Shown here piece after piece: positions 33,066 through 41,765 of a DNA stretch of 64,000 nucleotides. This DNA comes from Streptomyces sp. NBC_00691 (GTDB taxonomy: Bacteria; Actinomycetota; Actinomycetes; Streptomycetales; Streptomycetaceae): positions 4,008,501 to 4,072,500 of the forward strand of contig NZ_CP109007.1 of assembly GCF_036226665.1 (NCBI RefSeq). Direction: 5' to 3'. Both the position numbers and the translations under genes were made by a program. Below the pieces are notes generated by a model. That model did not search any database. It worked only from the letters and a program-made list of their open reading frames with translations, and was not told the origin of the DNA. Position 1 is the first letter of the stretch. Every line of letters begins with the position of its first letter.

Positions 33066-34481
33066 TCAGAGCGTGCGGAGCAGGACCGCGGGCTGCTCGA
33101 CGCAGTCCGCCACGTACCGCAGGAAGCCGCCCGCCGTGCCGCCGTCGCAGACGCGGTGGTCGAAGGTGAGCGAGAGCTGCACCACCTGGCGGACGGCCAG
33201 TTCGCCCTGGTGGACCCAGGGCTTGGGAATGATCCTGCCGACGCCGAGCATCGCGGCCTCGGGGTGGTTGATGATCGGCGTGGACCCGTCGACCCCGAAC
33301 ACCCCGTAGTTGTTCAGGGTGAACGTGCCACCCGTCAGATCGGCCGGAGTCAGCGCCGACTCCCGTGCGGCCTCCGTCAGCCGGGCGAACTCCGCCGTCA
33401 GCGCCTCGGCCGTCCGGGTCCCCGCGTCCTTGACCACCGGGACGACCAGGCCGCGCGGGGTCTGGGCGGCGAAGCCGAGATGCACGGCCGGCAGCCGGAC
33501 GATCTCCCGGGCCGCCATGTCCACGGTGGAGTTGAGCTCGGGGAATCGCGCCAGGGCGTGGACGCAGATCCGGGCGAGAAGCGCGAGCAGGGAGATCTTC
33601 GGCCCGCCCGCCGCGTTCATCGCCGCCCGCGCGGCCATCAGTTCGGTCGCGTCGGCGTCCACCCAGCAGGTCGCGTCCGGGATCTCCGTACGGCTGCGCG
33701 ACAGCTTGTCCGCCACGGCGCCCCGGACCCCGCGCAGCGGCACCCGCTCACCGGACGAAGCACCCGCGGCGGAGGGCGCAGGGACGGGCGCGGCGGCCGG
33801 TGCGGTCGTCGTCGCGGCGACGGGCCGCTCCAGCGCCGCGATGGCCAGCTCCACGTCGGCCCGCAGGATCAGGCCCTCGGGCCCCGATCCGCGCACCTCG
33901 CGCAGATCGAGCCCCCGGTCCCTGGCCAGCTTCCGCACCAGGGGCGAGATGACCGGCACCGGCCCGTCGCCGTGGCCGGCGCCGGGCACGGCGACCGGAG
34001 CCGGAGCGGCCACCGGGGCCGCGACCGCGGCTGCGGCGGGTGCGGGTGCGGAGGGCTTCGCCACGGCCTGGCTCTCGTGCCGGACCCGGCGGCGCCGGGC
34101 GGCGGGCCCGGCCGTGCCGTAGCCGACGAGCACATTGCCCGAGTACTCGGACGACACGGCGGACTCGGCGGCGGTCCCGCCCACCGTGGGAGCGGCTCCC
34201 GGAGCCGCCTCCGCGAGCTCCTCCGGAGCGCCCGTGCCACCCACCGCGACCGTCAGGAGCGGCGCGCCGACGGGCAGCTCGGTGCCCTCCTCGCCGTACC
34301 GGGCGGTGACGACGCCGCCGTACGGGCAGGGCACCTCGACCATGGCCTTGGCCGTCTCGACCTCGACGACCGGCTGGTCGATGGCGACGACATCGCCGAC
34401 AGCGACCAGCCAGCGGACGATCTCCGCCTCGGTGAGTCCCTCACCGAGGTCGGGCAGCTTGAACTCGAGCACCTGCGCCAT
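33066..34481 (-). CDS. bkdC: Branched-chain alpha-keto acid dehydrogenase E2, operon 2
   Basis: A 471-residue E2. The lipoyl domain has the lipoylated Lys45 in EVETAKAMVEV. A Pro/Ala-rich linker leads to a subunit-binding domain (PLVRKLARDRGLDLREVRGSGPEGLILRADV). The catalytic domain carries TFDHRVCDGGTAGGFL. It parallels the E2 at 12081 but differs throughout, so the two complexes are old paralogues rather than a recent duplication. ATG 34481 overlaps the E1b stop by one base (TGATG). Confidence 0.88.
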   Translation of the reverse strand: MAQVLEFKLPDLGEGLTEAEIVRWLVAVGDVVAIDQPVVEVETAKAMVEVPCPYGGVVTARYGEEGTELPVGAPLLTVAVGGTGAPEELAEAAPGAAPTVGGTAAESAVSSEYSGNVLVGYGTAGPAARRRRVRHESQAVAKPSAPAPAAAAVAAPVAAPAPVAVPGAGHGDGPVPVISPLVRKLARDRGLDLREVRGSGPEGLILRADVELAIAALERPVAATTTAPAAAPVPAPSAAGASSGERVPLRGVRGAVADKLSRSRTEIPDATCWVDADATELMAARAAMNAAGGPKISLLALLARICVHALARFPELNSTVDMAAREIVRLPAVHLGFAAQTPRGLVVPVVKDAGTRTAEALTAEFARLTEAARESALTPADLTGGTFTLNNYGVFGVDGSTPIINHPEAAMLGVGRIIPKPWVHQGELAVRQVVQLSLTFDHRVCDGGTAGGFLRYVADCVEQPAVLLRTL

Positions 34482-35536
34482 CAGCTTCCCGCCTCCCACT
34501 GCAGTCGCGCCACCGCGTCCAGGACCCGGTCGACTCCCGGCAGATGGTGCCGTTCCAGCATGGGCGGCGGATAGGGGATGTCGAAGCCCGCGACCCGCAG
34601 CACCGGCGCCTCCAGGTGGTGGAAGCAGCGCTCGGTCACGCGCGCGGCGATCTCCGCGCCGGGGCCGCCGAAGCCCGTCGACTCGTGGACGACGACCGCG
34701 CGGCCGGTGCGCCGCACCGAGGCGCAGACCGTCTCGTCATCGAAGGGGACGAGCGAGCGCAGGTCGACGACCTCCAGGTCCCAGCCCTCCGCCTGCGCGG
34801 CCTCCGCCGCCTCCAGGCAGACGGGCACGGAGGGGCCGTAGGTGATGAGCGTGGCACCGGTGCCCCGCCGTCGTACCACGGCCTTGCCGATCGGCTCCAC
34901 GGCCGCGGGGGACCAGTCGGACTTGGACCAGTAGAGCCGCTTGGGCTCCAGGAAGACCACCGGGTCGTCGGAGGCGATGGCCGCGCGCAGCAGCCCGTAG
35001 GCGTCCTCGACGGTGGCCGGGGTGACGACGTGGAGTCCCGGGGTGGCCATGTAGTAGGCCTCGGAGGAGTCGCTGTGGTGCTCGACGCCGCCGATCCCGC
35101 CGCCGTACGGCACACGGATGACGATCGGCATCGGCATCGCGCCGCGCGTGCGGTTCCGCATCTTCGCCACGTGGGAGAGCAGCTGCTCGAACGCCGGGTA
35201 GGCGAACGCGTCGAACTGCATCTCGACGACCGGCCGCAGGCCGTACATGGCCATGCCGACGGCCGCGCCGAGGATGCCGGCCTCGGCCAGCGGGGTGTCC
35301 GTGCAGCGGTCCTCGCCGAACTCCTTCGCGAGGCCGTCGGTGACCCGGAAGACCCCGCCGAGGGTGCCGACGTCCTCGCCCATCACATGGACGGTCGGGT
35401 CCTCGGCCATCGCGTCGCGCATGGCGCGCTGGAGCGCCTGCGCCATCGTGGCGGGCTTGGCCTTCCCGGCCCCGCCGCCCTTACCGGCCCCGGCGGTCCT
35501 GTCCGCCGTGGATCCGGTCGTCGCCGTCGTCATCAC
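34481..35536 (-). CDS. bkdB: Branched-chain alpha-keto acid dehydrogenase E1 beta, operon 2
   Basis: A 351-residue transketolase-type subunit. The ~28-residue Gly/Thr/Ala N-terminal extension is not seen in the operon 1 copy. The core contains VMGEDVGTLGGVFRVTDGL, DTPLAEAGILGAAVGMAMYG and FDAFAYPAFEQLLSHVAKM. It starts at GTG 35536, overlapping the E1a stop as GTGA; an adjacent ATG 35533 overlaps as TGATG. It pairs with the preceding alpha subunit. Confidence 0.9.
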   Translation of the reverse strand: MMTTATTGSTADRTAGAGKGGGAGKAKPATMAQALQRAMRDAMAEDPTVHVMGEDVGTLGGVFRVTDGLAKEFGEDRCTDTPLAEAGILGAAVGMAMYGLRPVVEMQFDAFAYPAFEQLLSHVAKMRNRTRGAMPMPIVIRVPYGGGIGGVEHHSDSSEAYYMATPGLHVVTPATVEDAYGLLRAAIASDDPVVFLEPKRLYWSKSDWSPAAVEPIGKAVVRRRGTGATLITYGPSVPVCLEAAEAAQAEGWDLEVVDLRSLVPFDDETVCASVRRTGRAVVVHESTGFGGPGAEIAARVTERCFHHLEAPVLRVAGFDIPYPPPMLERHHLPGVDRVLDAVARLQWEAGS

Positions 35537-36684
35537 GCCTCACCCTCGGCTTCGAGCTCGGCGCGCAGCTGCGCCGCCTGTTCCCGCAGTTGCGAGGTCT
35601 GCTCCGCGTACACGTGCGAGAAGAGGTCCATCGGGTTCAGCACCGGTTCGGCGTTCATCCGCTCGCGCAGCTCCGCTGCCATCGTCTCGGCGGCCTCGGC
35701 CGCCGCGCGCCTGCCGTCCTCGTCGAGCAGGCCCCGCTCGGTCAGCTCCCGTTCGAGGATCAGGATCGGGTCGTGCGCCCGCCAGGTCTCGACCTCGCCG
35801 GCCGCGCGGTAGCGGGTGGCGTCGTCGGCGTTGGTGTGGGCGTCGATCCGGTACGTGATCGCCTCGACGAGGGTGGGGCCGCCGCCCCGCCGCGCGCGGG
35901 CCACGGCCTCGGTGAGGACCTGGTGGACGGCGATCGCGTCGTTGCCGTCGACGAGCCGGCCGGGCATCCCGTATCCGACGGCCTTGTGGGCCAGGGACGG
36001 GGCGGCGGTCTGCTTGGCGAGCGGTACGGAGATCGCGAAGCCGTTGTTCTGCACGAGGAAGACCACCGGGGCCTGCCAGACGGCCGCGAAGTTCAGCGCC
36101 TCGTGGAAGTCGCCCTCGCTGGTGCCGCCGTCGCCGACCATGGCGAGCGCGACGACGTCGTCGCCCTTGAGCCGGGCGGCGTGGGCGAGGCCCACCGCGT
36201 GCGGGAGCTGGGTGGCCAGCGGGGTGGAGAGCGGCGCGATGCGGTGCTCGTGCGGGTCGTACCCGGTGTGCCAGTCGCCGCGCAGCAGCGTCAGGGCCTG
36301 TACGGGGTCGAGGCCACGGGCGACCGCGGCCAGGGTGTCGCGGTACGAGGGGAAGAGCCAGTCCCGCTCCTCCAGGGCGAGGGCGGCGGCGATCTCGCAC
36401 GCCTCCTGGCCGTGGGTGGACGGGTACACGGCGAGCCGGCCCTGCTTGGTGAGGGCGGTGGCCTGCGTGTTGTACCGGCGGCCGCGGATCAGCTCCGCGT
36501 AGAGCCGGAGCAGCAGCGCGGGGTCGGCGTCGGCCACGGCGTCCGTGCCGAGCACGCGCAGCGGCTCGGTGTCGGGCAGCAGCGGGGTGGGGTCGGTACG
36601 CGGCTGCCACGCCGGCGGCGGGGTGGGCCGGTGGGCGGGAACGGCACCGGGCGGCTCTTGGACTGTCGAACTGCGCTGTTGCAA
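35533..36684 (-). CDS. bkdA: Branched-chain alpha-keto acid dehydrogenase E1 alpha, operon 2
   Basis: A 383-residue TPP-dependent subunit. The TPP motif is GDGGTSEGDFHEALNFAAVWQA, ending in QNNGFAIS. ALTKQGRLAVYPSTHGQEACE and DWLFPSYRDTLAA are family-typical. Start TTG 36684 is preferred because GGAGG stands 8 bases upstream. GTG 36693 overlaps the ribosome site, and ATG/GTG codons farther up would run into the operator region. It is first in the operon and divergent from the Lrp-type gene, which is probably its regulator (BkdR). Confidence 0.85.
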   Translation of the reverse strand: MQQRSSTVQEPPGAVPAHRPTPPPAWQPRTDPTPLLPDTEPLRVLGTDAVADADPALLLRLYAELIRGRRYNTQATALTKQGRLAVYPSTHGQEACEIAAALALEERDWLFPSYRDTLAAVARGLDPVQALTLLRGDWHTGYDPHEHRIAPLSTPLATQLPHAVGLAHAARLKGDDVVALAMVGDGGTSEGDFHEALNFAAVWQAPVVFLVQNNGFAISVPLAKQTAAPSLAHKAVGYGMPGRLVDGNDAIAVHQVLTEAVARARRGGGPTLVEAITYRIDAHTNADDATRYRAAGEVETWRAHDPILILERELTERGLLDEDGRRAAAEAAETMAAELRERMNAEPVLNPMDLFSHVYAEQTSQLREQAAQLRAELEAEGEA

Positions 36685-36755
36685 CGAGTCCACCTCCTCG
36701 TGGGAGCGGGCATAAGACCCGAAGGCGGGTGGCGCGAGTGTGGCGCGCCTCACCT

Positions 36756-36769
36756 ACCGATTGTTCGGT
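36756..36769. promoter_or_regulatory. TetR-type operator ACCGA-N4-TCGGT (copy 1)
   Basis: ACCGATTGTTCGGT lies upstream of the second bkd operon. It differs at one central position from the operators at 39881 and 44572. It lies 72 bases upstream of the E1a TTG, where it could repress that promoter. Confidence 0.6.
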
Positions 36770-36787
36770 CGTGGAGGCATTTTGGCT

Positions 36788-36826
36788 ACAGGCACCTGCA
36801 GCCTGTGGACAAACGGTTCTCCACAG
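36788..36826. promoter_or_regulatory. Candidate Lrp/BkdR operator dyads, overlapping a DnaA-type box
   Basis: Two dyads lie between the bkd2 operon and the Lrp gene: ACAGGC (36788) with GCCTGT (36801-36806), and CTGTGGA (36803-36809) with TCCACAG (36820-36826). Lrp/AsnC proteins bind repeated imperfect dyads in such divergent gaps. TGTGGACAA (36804-36812) is also an exact DnaA box (reverse of TTGTCCACA). Confidence 0.45.
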
Positions 36827-36870
36827 CCTGGGATGAGTACAGGTCGTCCACCGGAGAGAGGCGGGGGCAC

Positions 36871-37473
36871 ATGGCGGATGAACAAATGGCCGTCGACCGG
36901 AGCGGGGCTCCGGACGACGACACGGGCGGCGACCCGGGCGGCACGCTCCGCGGGACCGGGAGCGAGGTGCCCGGCGAGGCCCTGAGCGCCCCGATCGGCA
37001 CCCCGACGGGCGCCCTTCCGGCACGCCCGCTGGACGCGATCGACCGGGACATCCTGCGACTGCTGCAAACGGACGGTCGCGCCTCGGTACGCTCCGTCGC
37101 CGAGCGGGTGCACGTCTCCCGGGCCAACGCCTACGCGCGCATCAACCGGCTCATCGACGACGGGGTGATCCGCGGTTTCAGCGCGCGGGTCAACCACGAG
37201 CGGGCGGGCCACGGCGCCTCCGCCTACATCACGCTCAAGATCGTCCAGAACTCCTGGCGCACCGTCCGCGAGCAGCTCGGAGCGCTGCCGGGGGCCACGC
37301 ACATCGCGCTGGTCAGCGGCGATTTCGACGTCCTGCTGCTGGTCCACACACCGGACAACCGGACGCTGCGCGAGCTGGTGCTCACCCGGATCCAGGCGAT
37401 CCCCGAGGTCCTGTCCACGCGCACCCTGCTGGTGTTCGAGGAGACGGACCTGAACACGGACCCGCACGCGTGA
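36871..37473 (+). CDS. bkdR: Lrp/AsnC-family regulator, probable BkdR
   Basis: A 200-residue protein. A ~50-residue acidic, Gly-rich N-terminal extension precedes the Lrp HTH (LDAIDRDILRLLQTDGRASVRSVAERVHVSRANAYARINRLIDDGVI). The RAM ligand-binding domain ends with LVFEETDL. Lrp regulators beside bkd genes respond to branched-chain amino or keto acids. ATG 36871 has GGAGAGAGGCGGGGG upstream. The long extension is unusual for an Lrp protein, which is normally about 150-165 residues. Its last codons and stop are repeated downstream. Confidence 0.85.
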   Translation: MADEQMAVDRSGAPDDDTGGDPGGTLRGTGSEVPGEALSAPIGTPTGALPARPLDAIDRDILRLLQTDGRASVRSVAERVHVSRANAYARINRLIDDGVIRGFSARVNHERAGHGASAYITLKIVQNSWRTVREQLGALPGATHIALVSGDFDVLLLVHTPDNRTLRELVLTRIQAIPEVLSTRTLLVFEETDLNTDPHA

Positions 37474-37514
37474 GCCCGCACGCGTGACGACGCGCGCGGA
37501 GCCCGCACGCGTGA
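37461..37514. repeat. Three copies of CCCGCACGCGTGA at the end of the Lrp gene
   Basis: Exact 13-base copies lie at 37461-37473 (including the true stop TGA), 37475-37487 and 37502-37514. The extra TGAs are not in the gene frame. Confidence 0.85.
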
Positions 37515-37561
37515 TGATGAGGCGCGCCCCGTGACGACGCGTGCCCCGTGAGGCCGTCAGA

Positions 37562-37585
37562 GCTCTCCGCGGGGCCGCGGAGAGC
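37562..37585. terminator. Bidirectional terminator between Lrp and TetR genes
   Basis: A perfect 10-bp stem (37562-37571 with 37576-37585) and a 4-base loop GGGC stand between the convergent genes. Confidence 0.7.
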
Positions 37586-37606
37586 CGACGGGGCCGGGCA
37601 GCGGTG

Positions 37607-38221
37607 TCAGCGGGGTCCCACGGGACCCTGGCGGGCCGTGCGCAGCCCGTCGAAGGCCAGATGCGCGACGGTCTCGGCGAGCTGCTCCCGCTCCGCCGTC
37701 GCGTCCGGGTGCGGCCGGTACCACTCCACCAGCGAGTTGATCATGCCGAAGAGCAGCCGGGTCGCCAGCCGGATGTCCACATCGGCCCGCAGGTCGCCCT
37801 CCTCGGCGGCCGCCTTGAGCAGATCGGCCACCTTGTGGTCGAACTCGCGCCGTCGCTCCATGGCCCACCGCTCGGTGCCGGTGTTGCCGCGCACCCGCAG
37901 CAGCAGCGTCACGTACGGCAGCTCCGCGATGAGCACCTCGACCGTGCGGCGCGTGACGTACTCGACCCGCTCGACGGCCCGGCCGCGCCCGGCGTCCGGC
38001 TCGTCGAGGATCGCGAAGAGGCCGTCCAGCGCCCGGCTGACCGCCCGCCGCAGCAGCTCCTCCTTGCCGGACACGTGGTGGTAGATCGACGACTTGGAGA
38101 TCCCGGCCGCCTTGGAGAGGTGCTCCATGGACGTGCCGTCGTAGCCGCGCTCGTTGAAGACCCGCACGGCGACCGACAGCAGCGTCTCGGGGGTGTAGGT
38201 GTCGCGCTTGGCGGTGGTCAT
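37607..38221 (-). CDS. TetR/AcrR-family regulator, probable PaaR-type repressor
   Basis: A 204-residue regulator. The N-terminal HTH is at about 10-60 (TLLSVAVRVFNERGYDGTSMEHLSKAAGISKSSIYHHVSGKEELL), followed by a helical ligand domain. ATG 38221 overlaps the stop of the upstream 3-hydroxyacyl-CoA dehydrogenase gene (ATGA), so it is expressed with that gene. Three copies of a TetR-type palindrome (36756, 39881, 44572) flank the bkd2, paaH/paaN and paaA promoters. I infer that this protein binds them, with a (phenylacetyl- or acyl-)CoA ligand. Confidence 0.85.
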   Translation of the reverse strand: MTTAKRDTYTPETLLSVAVRVFNERGYDGTSMEHLSKAAGISKSSIYHHVSGKEELLRRAVSRALDGLFAILDEPDAGRGRAVERVEYVTRRTVEVLIAELPYVTLLLRVRGNTGTERWAMERRREFDHKVADLLKAAAEEGDLRADVDIRLATRLLFGMINSLVEWYRPHPDATAEREQLAETVAHLAFDGLRTARQGPVGPR

Positions 38222-39825
38222 CGGGAGTCCTCCGCGGCCTCGGCGCAGCCCCGGCGTGCCGTGGCCAGGCTCGGCGCGTACCGGCCCGTGGGGTAGCGGT
38301 CGTGCATCGCGTCGAGGAGGTCCCTCACGCGCGCGTGGCCCACGGTCCCGGCCCATTCCAGGGGGCCGGCCGGATAGTTGACGCCGAGCCGCATGGCCGT
38401 GTCCACGTCCTCGGCGGTGGCGACCCCCCGGGCGACGGCGTCGGCGGCGAGGTCGGCCAGCATGGCGACCGTACGGCCGACGATCATGCCCGGCACGTCG
38501 CCGATCACGGACACCTGCTTGCCGAGCGCCTGGAAGAGGCCGACCGCTTCCGCGAGCGTCTCGTCCGAGGTTCCCTCCCGGGTGGAGAGCACGATCCTGG
38601 TCGCGCGCGCGTAGTCGAGCGCCAGGTCGAAGTAGATGATCTCGTCGGTGTCGTACTCGAAGGAGGTCTCGCCGTCGACGAGGCAGAGCCTGCCGCCGCC
38701 CGGCAGCAGGATGTACCCGTTGCCGCCCTTGCGCCGGACGGTGATCCCGGCCTCCTCGAAGAGCCCGATCAGCGGCTCCGCGGGCCCGAGGCCGCCCCGT
38801 ACGGCGATCTTCTCCGGCGCCGGCGCCGGGGCCGCCGTGTGGGGTACGGGCCGCTCGGCGCCCTCCGCGTACGAGAACCAGCCGTGGCCCGTCTTGCGGC
38901 CGAGGCGCCCCGACTCCACGAGCCGCCGCTGCGCGAGCGAGGGCGTGAACTTCGGGTCCTGGTGGAAGGACTCCCAGACGGAGCGGGTGACGGCCTCGTT
39001 CACGTCCTGGCCGATGAGGTCGGTCAGCTCGAACGGGCCCATCCTGAAGCCGCCGCACTCGCGCAGGGCCGCGTCGATGGTCGCGGGGTCGGCCGCGCCC
39101 TCCTCGAAGACCCGGAGCGCCTCCGCGTAGAAGGGGCGGGCGACCCGGTTGACGATGAAACCGGGGGTGTCCGCGCAGCGCACGGGGGTCTTGCCCCAGC
39201 CCTTCACCGTCTCGTACGCGCGCGTGGCGACGTCCGGCTCGGTGGCGAAGCCGCTGACGACCTCGACGAGGGGCAGCAGCGGCGCCGGGTTGAAGAAGTG
39301 CAGTCCGACGAACCGGCCGGGGACGCGCAGGCCTCCCGCGATGGCGGTGACGGAGAGCGAGGAGGTGTTGGTGGCGAGGACGGTGTCGTCTCCGACGACC
39401 TTCTCCAGGTCGGCGAAGAGCTGCTGCTTCACGGGCAGCAGCTCGACGATCGCCTCGACGACGAGCGCCGCGTCCGCGAGCTCCCCGAGGTCCTGGGCGG
39501 CGTACAGCCGTCCGCCGGCCGCCTCGCGCGCGGTGGCGTCGAGGCGCCCCTTCTCCACGAGCCGGTCGAGGCGTGCGGTGAGGGCGGACACGGCCTCCTC
39601 CGCGCGGCCGGGGGCGCTGTCGTAGAGGCGCACGGAGTGTCCGGCGACCAGCGCGACCTGAGCGATGCCCTGGCCCATGGTGCCGGTGCCGACGACGGCG
39701 ACGGTGCGGTCCCGACCGACGGGCCCCGGGCCCGTGGCGGCTACGGCTTCGGATGCCTCCACGGCGGCGGCAGGCTCACTGGCGGTCACGTCGTCGCTCC
39801 CCCTGACGGTCACGTTGGCGCTCAT
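38218..39825 (-). CDS. paaH: 3-hydroxyacyl-CoA dehydrogenase (PaaH-like)
   Basis: A 535-residue protein. A ~40-residue Ala/Glu-rich N-terminus precedes the Rossmann motif VAVVGTGTMGQGIAQVALVAGHSVRLYD. The NAD domain continues (LATNTSSLSVTAIAGGL, FVGLHFFNPAPLLPLVEVV). Two C-terminal 3HCDH domains follow: one with GFIVNRVARPFYAEALRVFEEG, and a second copy with GMIVGRTVAMLADLAADAV. This double-C-terminal architecture is typical of PaaH/HbdA-type enzymes, which oxidise 3-hydroxyadipyl-CoA in phenylacetate catabolism. It is divergent from paaN and coupled to the TetR gene. Confidence 0.88.
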   Translation of the reverse strand: MSANVTVRGSDDVTASEPAAAVEASEAVAATGPGPVGRDRTVAVVGTGTMGQGIAQVALVAGHSVRLYDSAPGRAEEAVSALTARLDRLVEKGRLDATAREAAGGRLYAAQDLGELADAALVVEAIVELLPVKQQLFADLEKVVGDDTVLATNTSSLSVTAIAGGLRVPGRFVGLHFFNPAPLLPLVEVVSGFATEPDVATRAYETVKGWGKTPVRCADTPGFIVNRVARPFYAEALRVFEEGAADPATIDAALRECGGFRMGPFELTDLIGQDVNEAVTRSVWESFHQDPKFTPSLAQRRLVESGRLGRKTGHGWFSYAEGAERPVPHTAAPAPAPEKIAVRGGLGPAEPLIGLFEEAGITVRRKGGNGYILLPGGGRLCLVDGETSFEYDTDEIIYFDLALDYARATRIVLSTREGTSDETLAEAVGLFQALGKQVSVIGDVPGMIVGRTVAMLADLAADAVARGVATAEDVDTAMRLGVNYPAGPLEWAGTVGHARVRDLLDAMHDRYPTGRYAPSLATARRGCAEAAEDSR

Positions 39826-39880
39826 AGGAGTGATCCTCCCCGATGGGTTTTCCACAGGATCGACAGGCCCCCTTGTCCCG

Positions 39881-39894
39881 ACCGATCGTTCGGT
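39881..39894. promoter_or_regulatory. TetR-type operator ACCGA-N4-TCGGT (copy 2)
   Basis: ACCGATCGTTCGGT is located between the divergent paaH (ATG 39825) and paaN (ATG 39950) genes. It is the exact reverse complement of the paaA-promoter copy at 44572. It is positioned to repress both genes. Confidence 0.75.
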
Positions 39895-39949
39895 TACTCT
39901 AACTCCGTACGTGTCTCCCTGCCCAGCTCGACGAGGAGTTGGTCCACCC

Positions 39950-41647
39950 ATGGCCACCGCTCTGCCGACCACCGACCGACTGGCCGAGAAGCACCGGTCC
40001 ACGCTCGACCAGGCGCTCGACACCATCCGGACCCGTGCCTACTGGTCGCCGTACCCCGAGCACCCGAAGGCGTACGGGGAGGACGGTTCGCTCGACGCGG
40101 CGGCCGGTCTCGCCGCCCACCAGGCCCTGCTCGACACCCGCTTCGAGCTCGACCAGCCCGGCACGGACGGCTGGACCGGCGGCGAGACCTCGCCGTACGG
40201 CCCCGAGCTCGGCATCGAGTACCCGCACGCCGACATCGACGTCCTGCTCCCCGCGATGCGCGCGGGTACGGGTGCCTGGCGCGACGCCGGGGCCGAGACC
40301 CGCGCCCTGGTCTGCCTGGAGATCCTCGCCCGGATCTCCGCCCGCACCCACGAGTTCGCCCACGCCGTCATGCACACCAGCGGCCAGGCGTTCATGATGG
40401 CGTTCCAGGCCGGTGGCCCGCACGCCCAGGACCGCGGCCTGGAGGCCGTGGCGTACGCGTACGCGGAGCAGACGCGCACCCCCTCCGGCCGGGCCGACTG
40501 GTCCAAGCCGCAGGGCAAGCGGGACCCCCTGGAGCTGAGCAAGGAGTTCACCCCGGTCGGCCGCGGCATCGCCCTGGTGATCGGCTGCAACACCTTCCCC
40601 ACGTGGAACGGCTACCCGGGCCTGTTCGCCTCCCTCGCCACCGGCAACCCGGTGCTGGTCAAGCCGCACCCGCGCGCCGTTCTCCCGCTCGCACTGACCG
40701 TGCGGGTCGCCCGCGAGGTGCTCGCCGAGTCCGGCTTCGACCCGAACCTGGTCGCGCTCGCCGTCGAGCGTCCGGGCGAGGGCATCGCCAAGACCCTGGC
40801 CGTGCGCCCCGAGATCCGGATCATCGACTACACAGGCTCGACCGCCTTCGGCGACTGGCTGGAGGCCAACGCCCGCCAGGCGCAGGTCTACACCGAGAAG
40901 GCCGGCGTCAACACGGTGGTGGTCGACTCCACCGACAACTACAAGGGGATGCTCGCCAACCTGGCCTTCTCCCTGTCCCTGTACAGCGGCCAGATGTGCA
41001 CCACCCCGCAGAACCTGCTGATCCCCCGCGACGGCATCGCCACCGACCAGGGCCCCAAGTCATACGACGAGGTCGTCGCCGACCTCGCCGCGGCCGTCGG
41101 CGGTCTGCTCGGTGACGACGCCCGGGCGAACGGTCTGCTGGGCGCCCTGGTCAACCCGGACGTGAAGGCGCGGCTTGAGGCCGCCGCCGACCTCGGCGAG
41201 GTGGCGCTCGCCTCCCGCGAGGTCGTCAACCCGGAGTACCCGGACGCCGTGGTCCGCACGCCGGTGGTCGTGAAGCTGGACGGTTCAAAGCCGGACGCCC
41301 AGGCCGCGTACTTCTCGGAGTGCTTCGGCCCGGTCTCCTTCGCCGTCTCGGTGGACTCCACCGCCGATGCCCTGGAGCTGCTGCGGCGCACGGTCCGCGA
41401 GAAGGGCGCGATGACGGTCGGGGCCTACACGACCTCGGCGGACGTCGAGCGCGCGGTGGAGGAGGTCTGCCTGGAGGAGTCGGCGCAGCTGTCGCTGAAC
41501 CTCACGGGCGGGGTCTATGTGAACCAGACCGCCGCGTTCTCCGACTTCCACGGCTCCGGCGGCAACCCGGCGGCGAACGCGGCCCTGTGCGACGGCGCCT
41601 TCGTCTCCAACCGCTTCCGGGTGGTGGAGGTCCGCCGCCAGGCCTGA
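39950..41647 (+). CDS. paaN: Phenylacetate degradation aldehyde dehydrogenase PaaN
   Basis: A 565-residue protein of the PaaN family (aldehyde dehydrogenase fold). It contains RGIALVIGCNTFPTWNGYPGLFASLATGNPVLVKPHP and IIDYTGSTAFGDWLE as cofactor-site elements. The catalytic Cys350 is in YSGQMCTTPQN. It oxidises the semialdehyde formed after ring opening of oxepin-CoA. It lacks the C-terminal hotdog hydratase domain of the enterobacterial PaaZ fusion, so hydrolysis must be by another protein. The GAGGAG ribosome site is upstream of ATG 39950. A TetR operator lies in its promoter. Confidence 0.9.
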   Translation: MATALPTTDRLAEKHRSTLDQALDTIRTRAYWSPYPEHPKAYGEDGSLDAAAGLAAHQALLDTRFELDQPGTDGWTGGETSPYGPELGIEYPHADIDVLLPAMRAGTGAWRDAGAETRALVCLEILARISARTHEFAHAVMHTSGQAFMMAFQAGGPHAQDRGLEAVAYAYAEQTRTPSGRADWSKPQGKRDPLELSKEFTPVGRGIALVIGCNTFPTWNGYPGLFASLATGNPVLVKPHPRAVLPLALTVRVAREVLAESGFDPNLVALAVERPGEGIAKTLAVRPEIRIIDYTGSTAFGDWLEANARQAQVYTEKAGVNTVVVDSTDNYKGMLANLAFSLSLYSGQMCTTPQNLLIPRDGIATDQGPKSYDEVVADLAAAVGGLLGDDARANGLLGALVNPDVKARLEAAADLGEVALASREVVNPEYPDAVVRTPVVVKLDGSKPDAQAAYFSECFGPVSFAVSVDSTADALELLRRTVREKGAMTVGAYTTSADVERAVEEVCLEESAQLSLNLTGGVYVNQTAAFSDFHGSGGNPAANAALCDGAFVSNRFRVVEVRRQA

Positions 41648-41654
41648 GGCACAC

Positions 41655-41685
41655 CCGCGTGGAGGCTCCCAGGGCCTCCGCGCGG
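41655..41685. terminator. Bidirectional terminator between paaN and trmH
   Basis: A 12-bp stem (41655-41666 with 41674-41685, one G-T pair) and a 7-base loop lie 7 bases past the paaN stop, between convergent genes. Confidence 0.65.
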
Positions 41686-41765
41686 CTCCCCGGGCACGGA
41701 CCTCGCCCACCGGGGGGACCAGGTCGCGGGTCAGGCAAGATCCGGAAGGGACACCCCCTGGCGCG

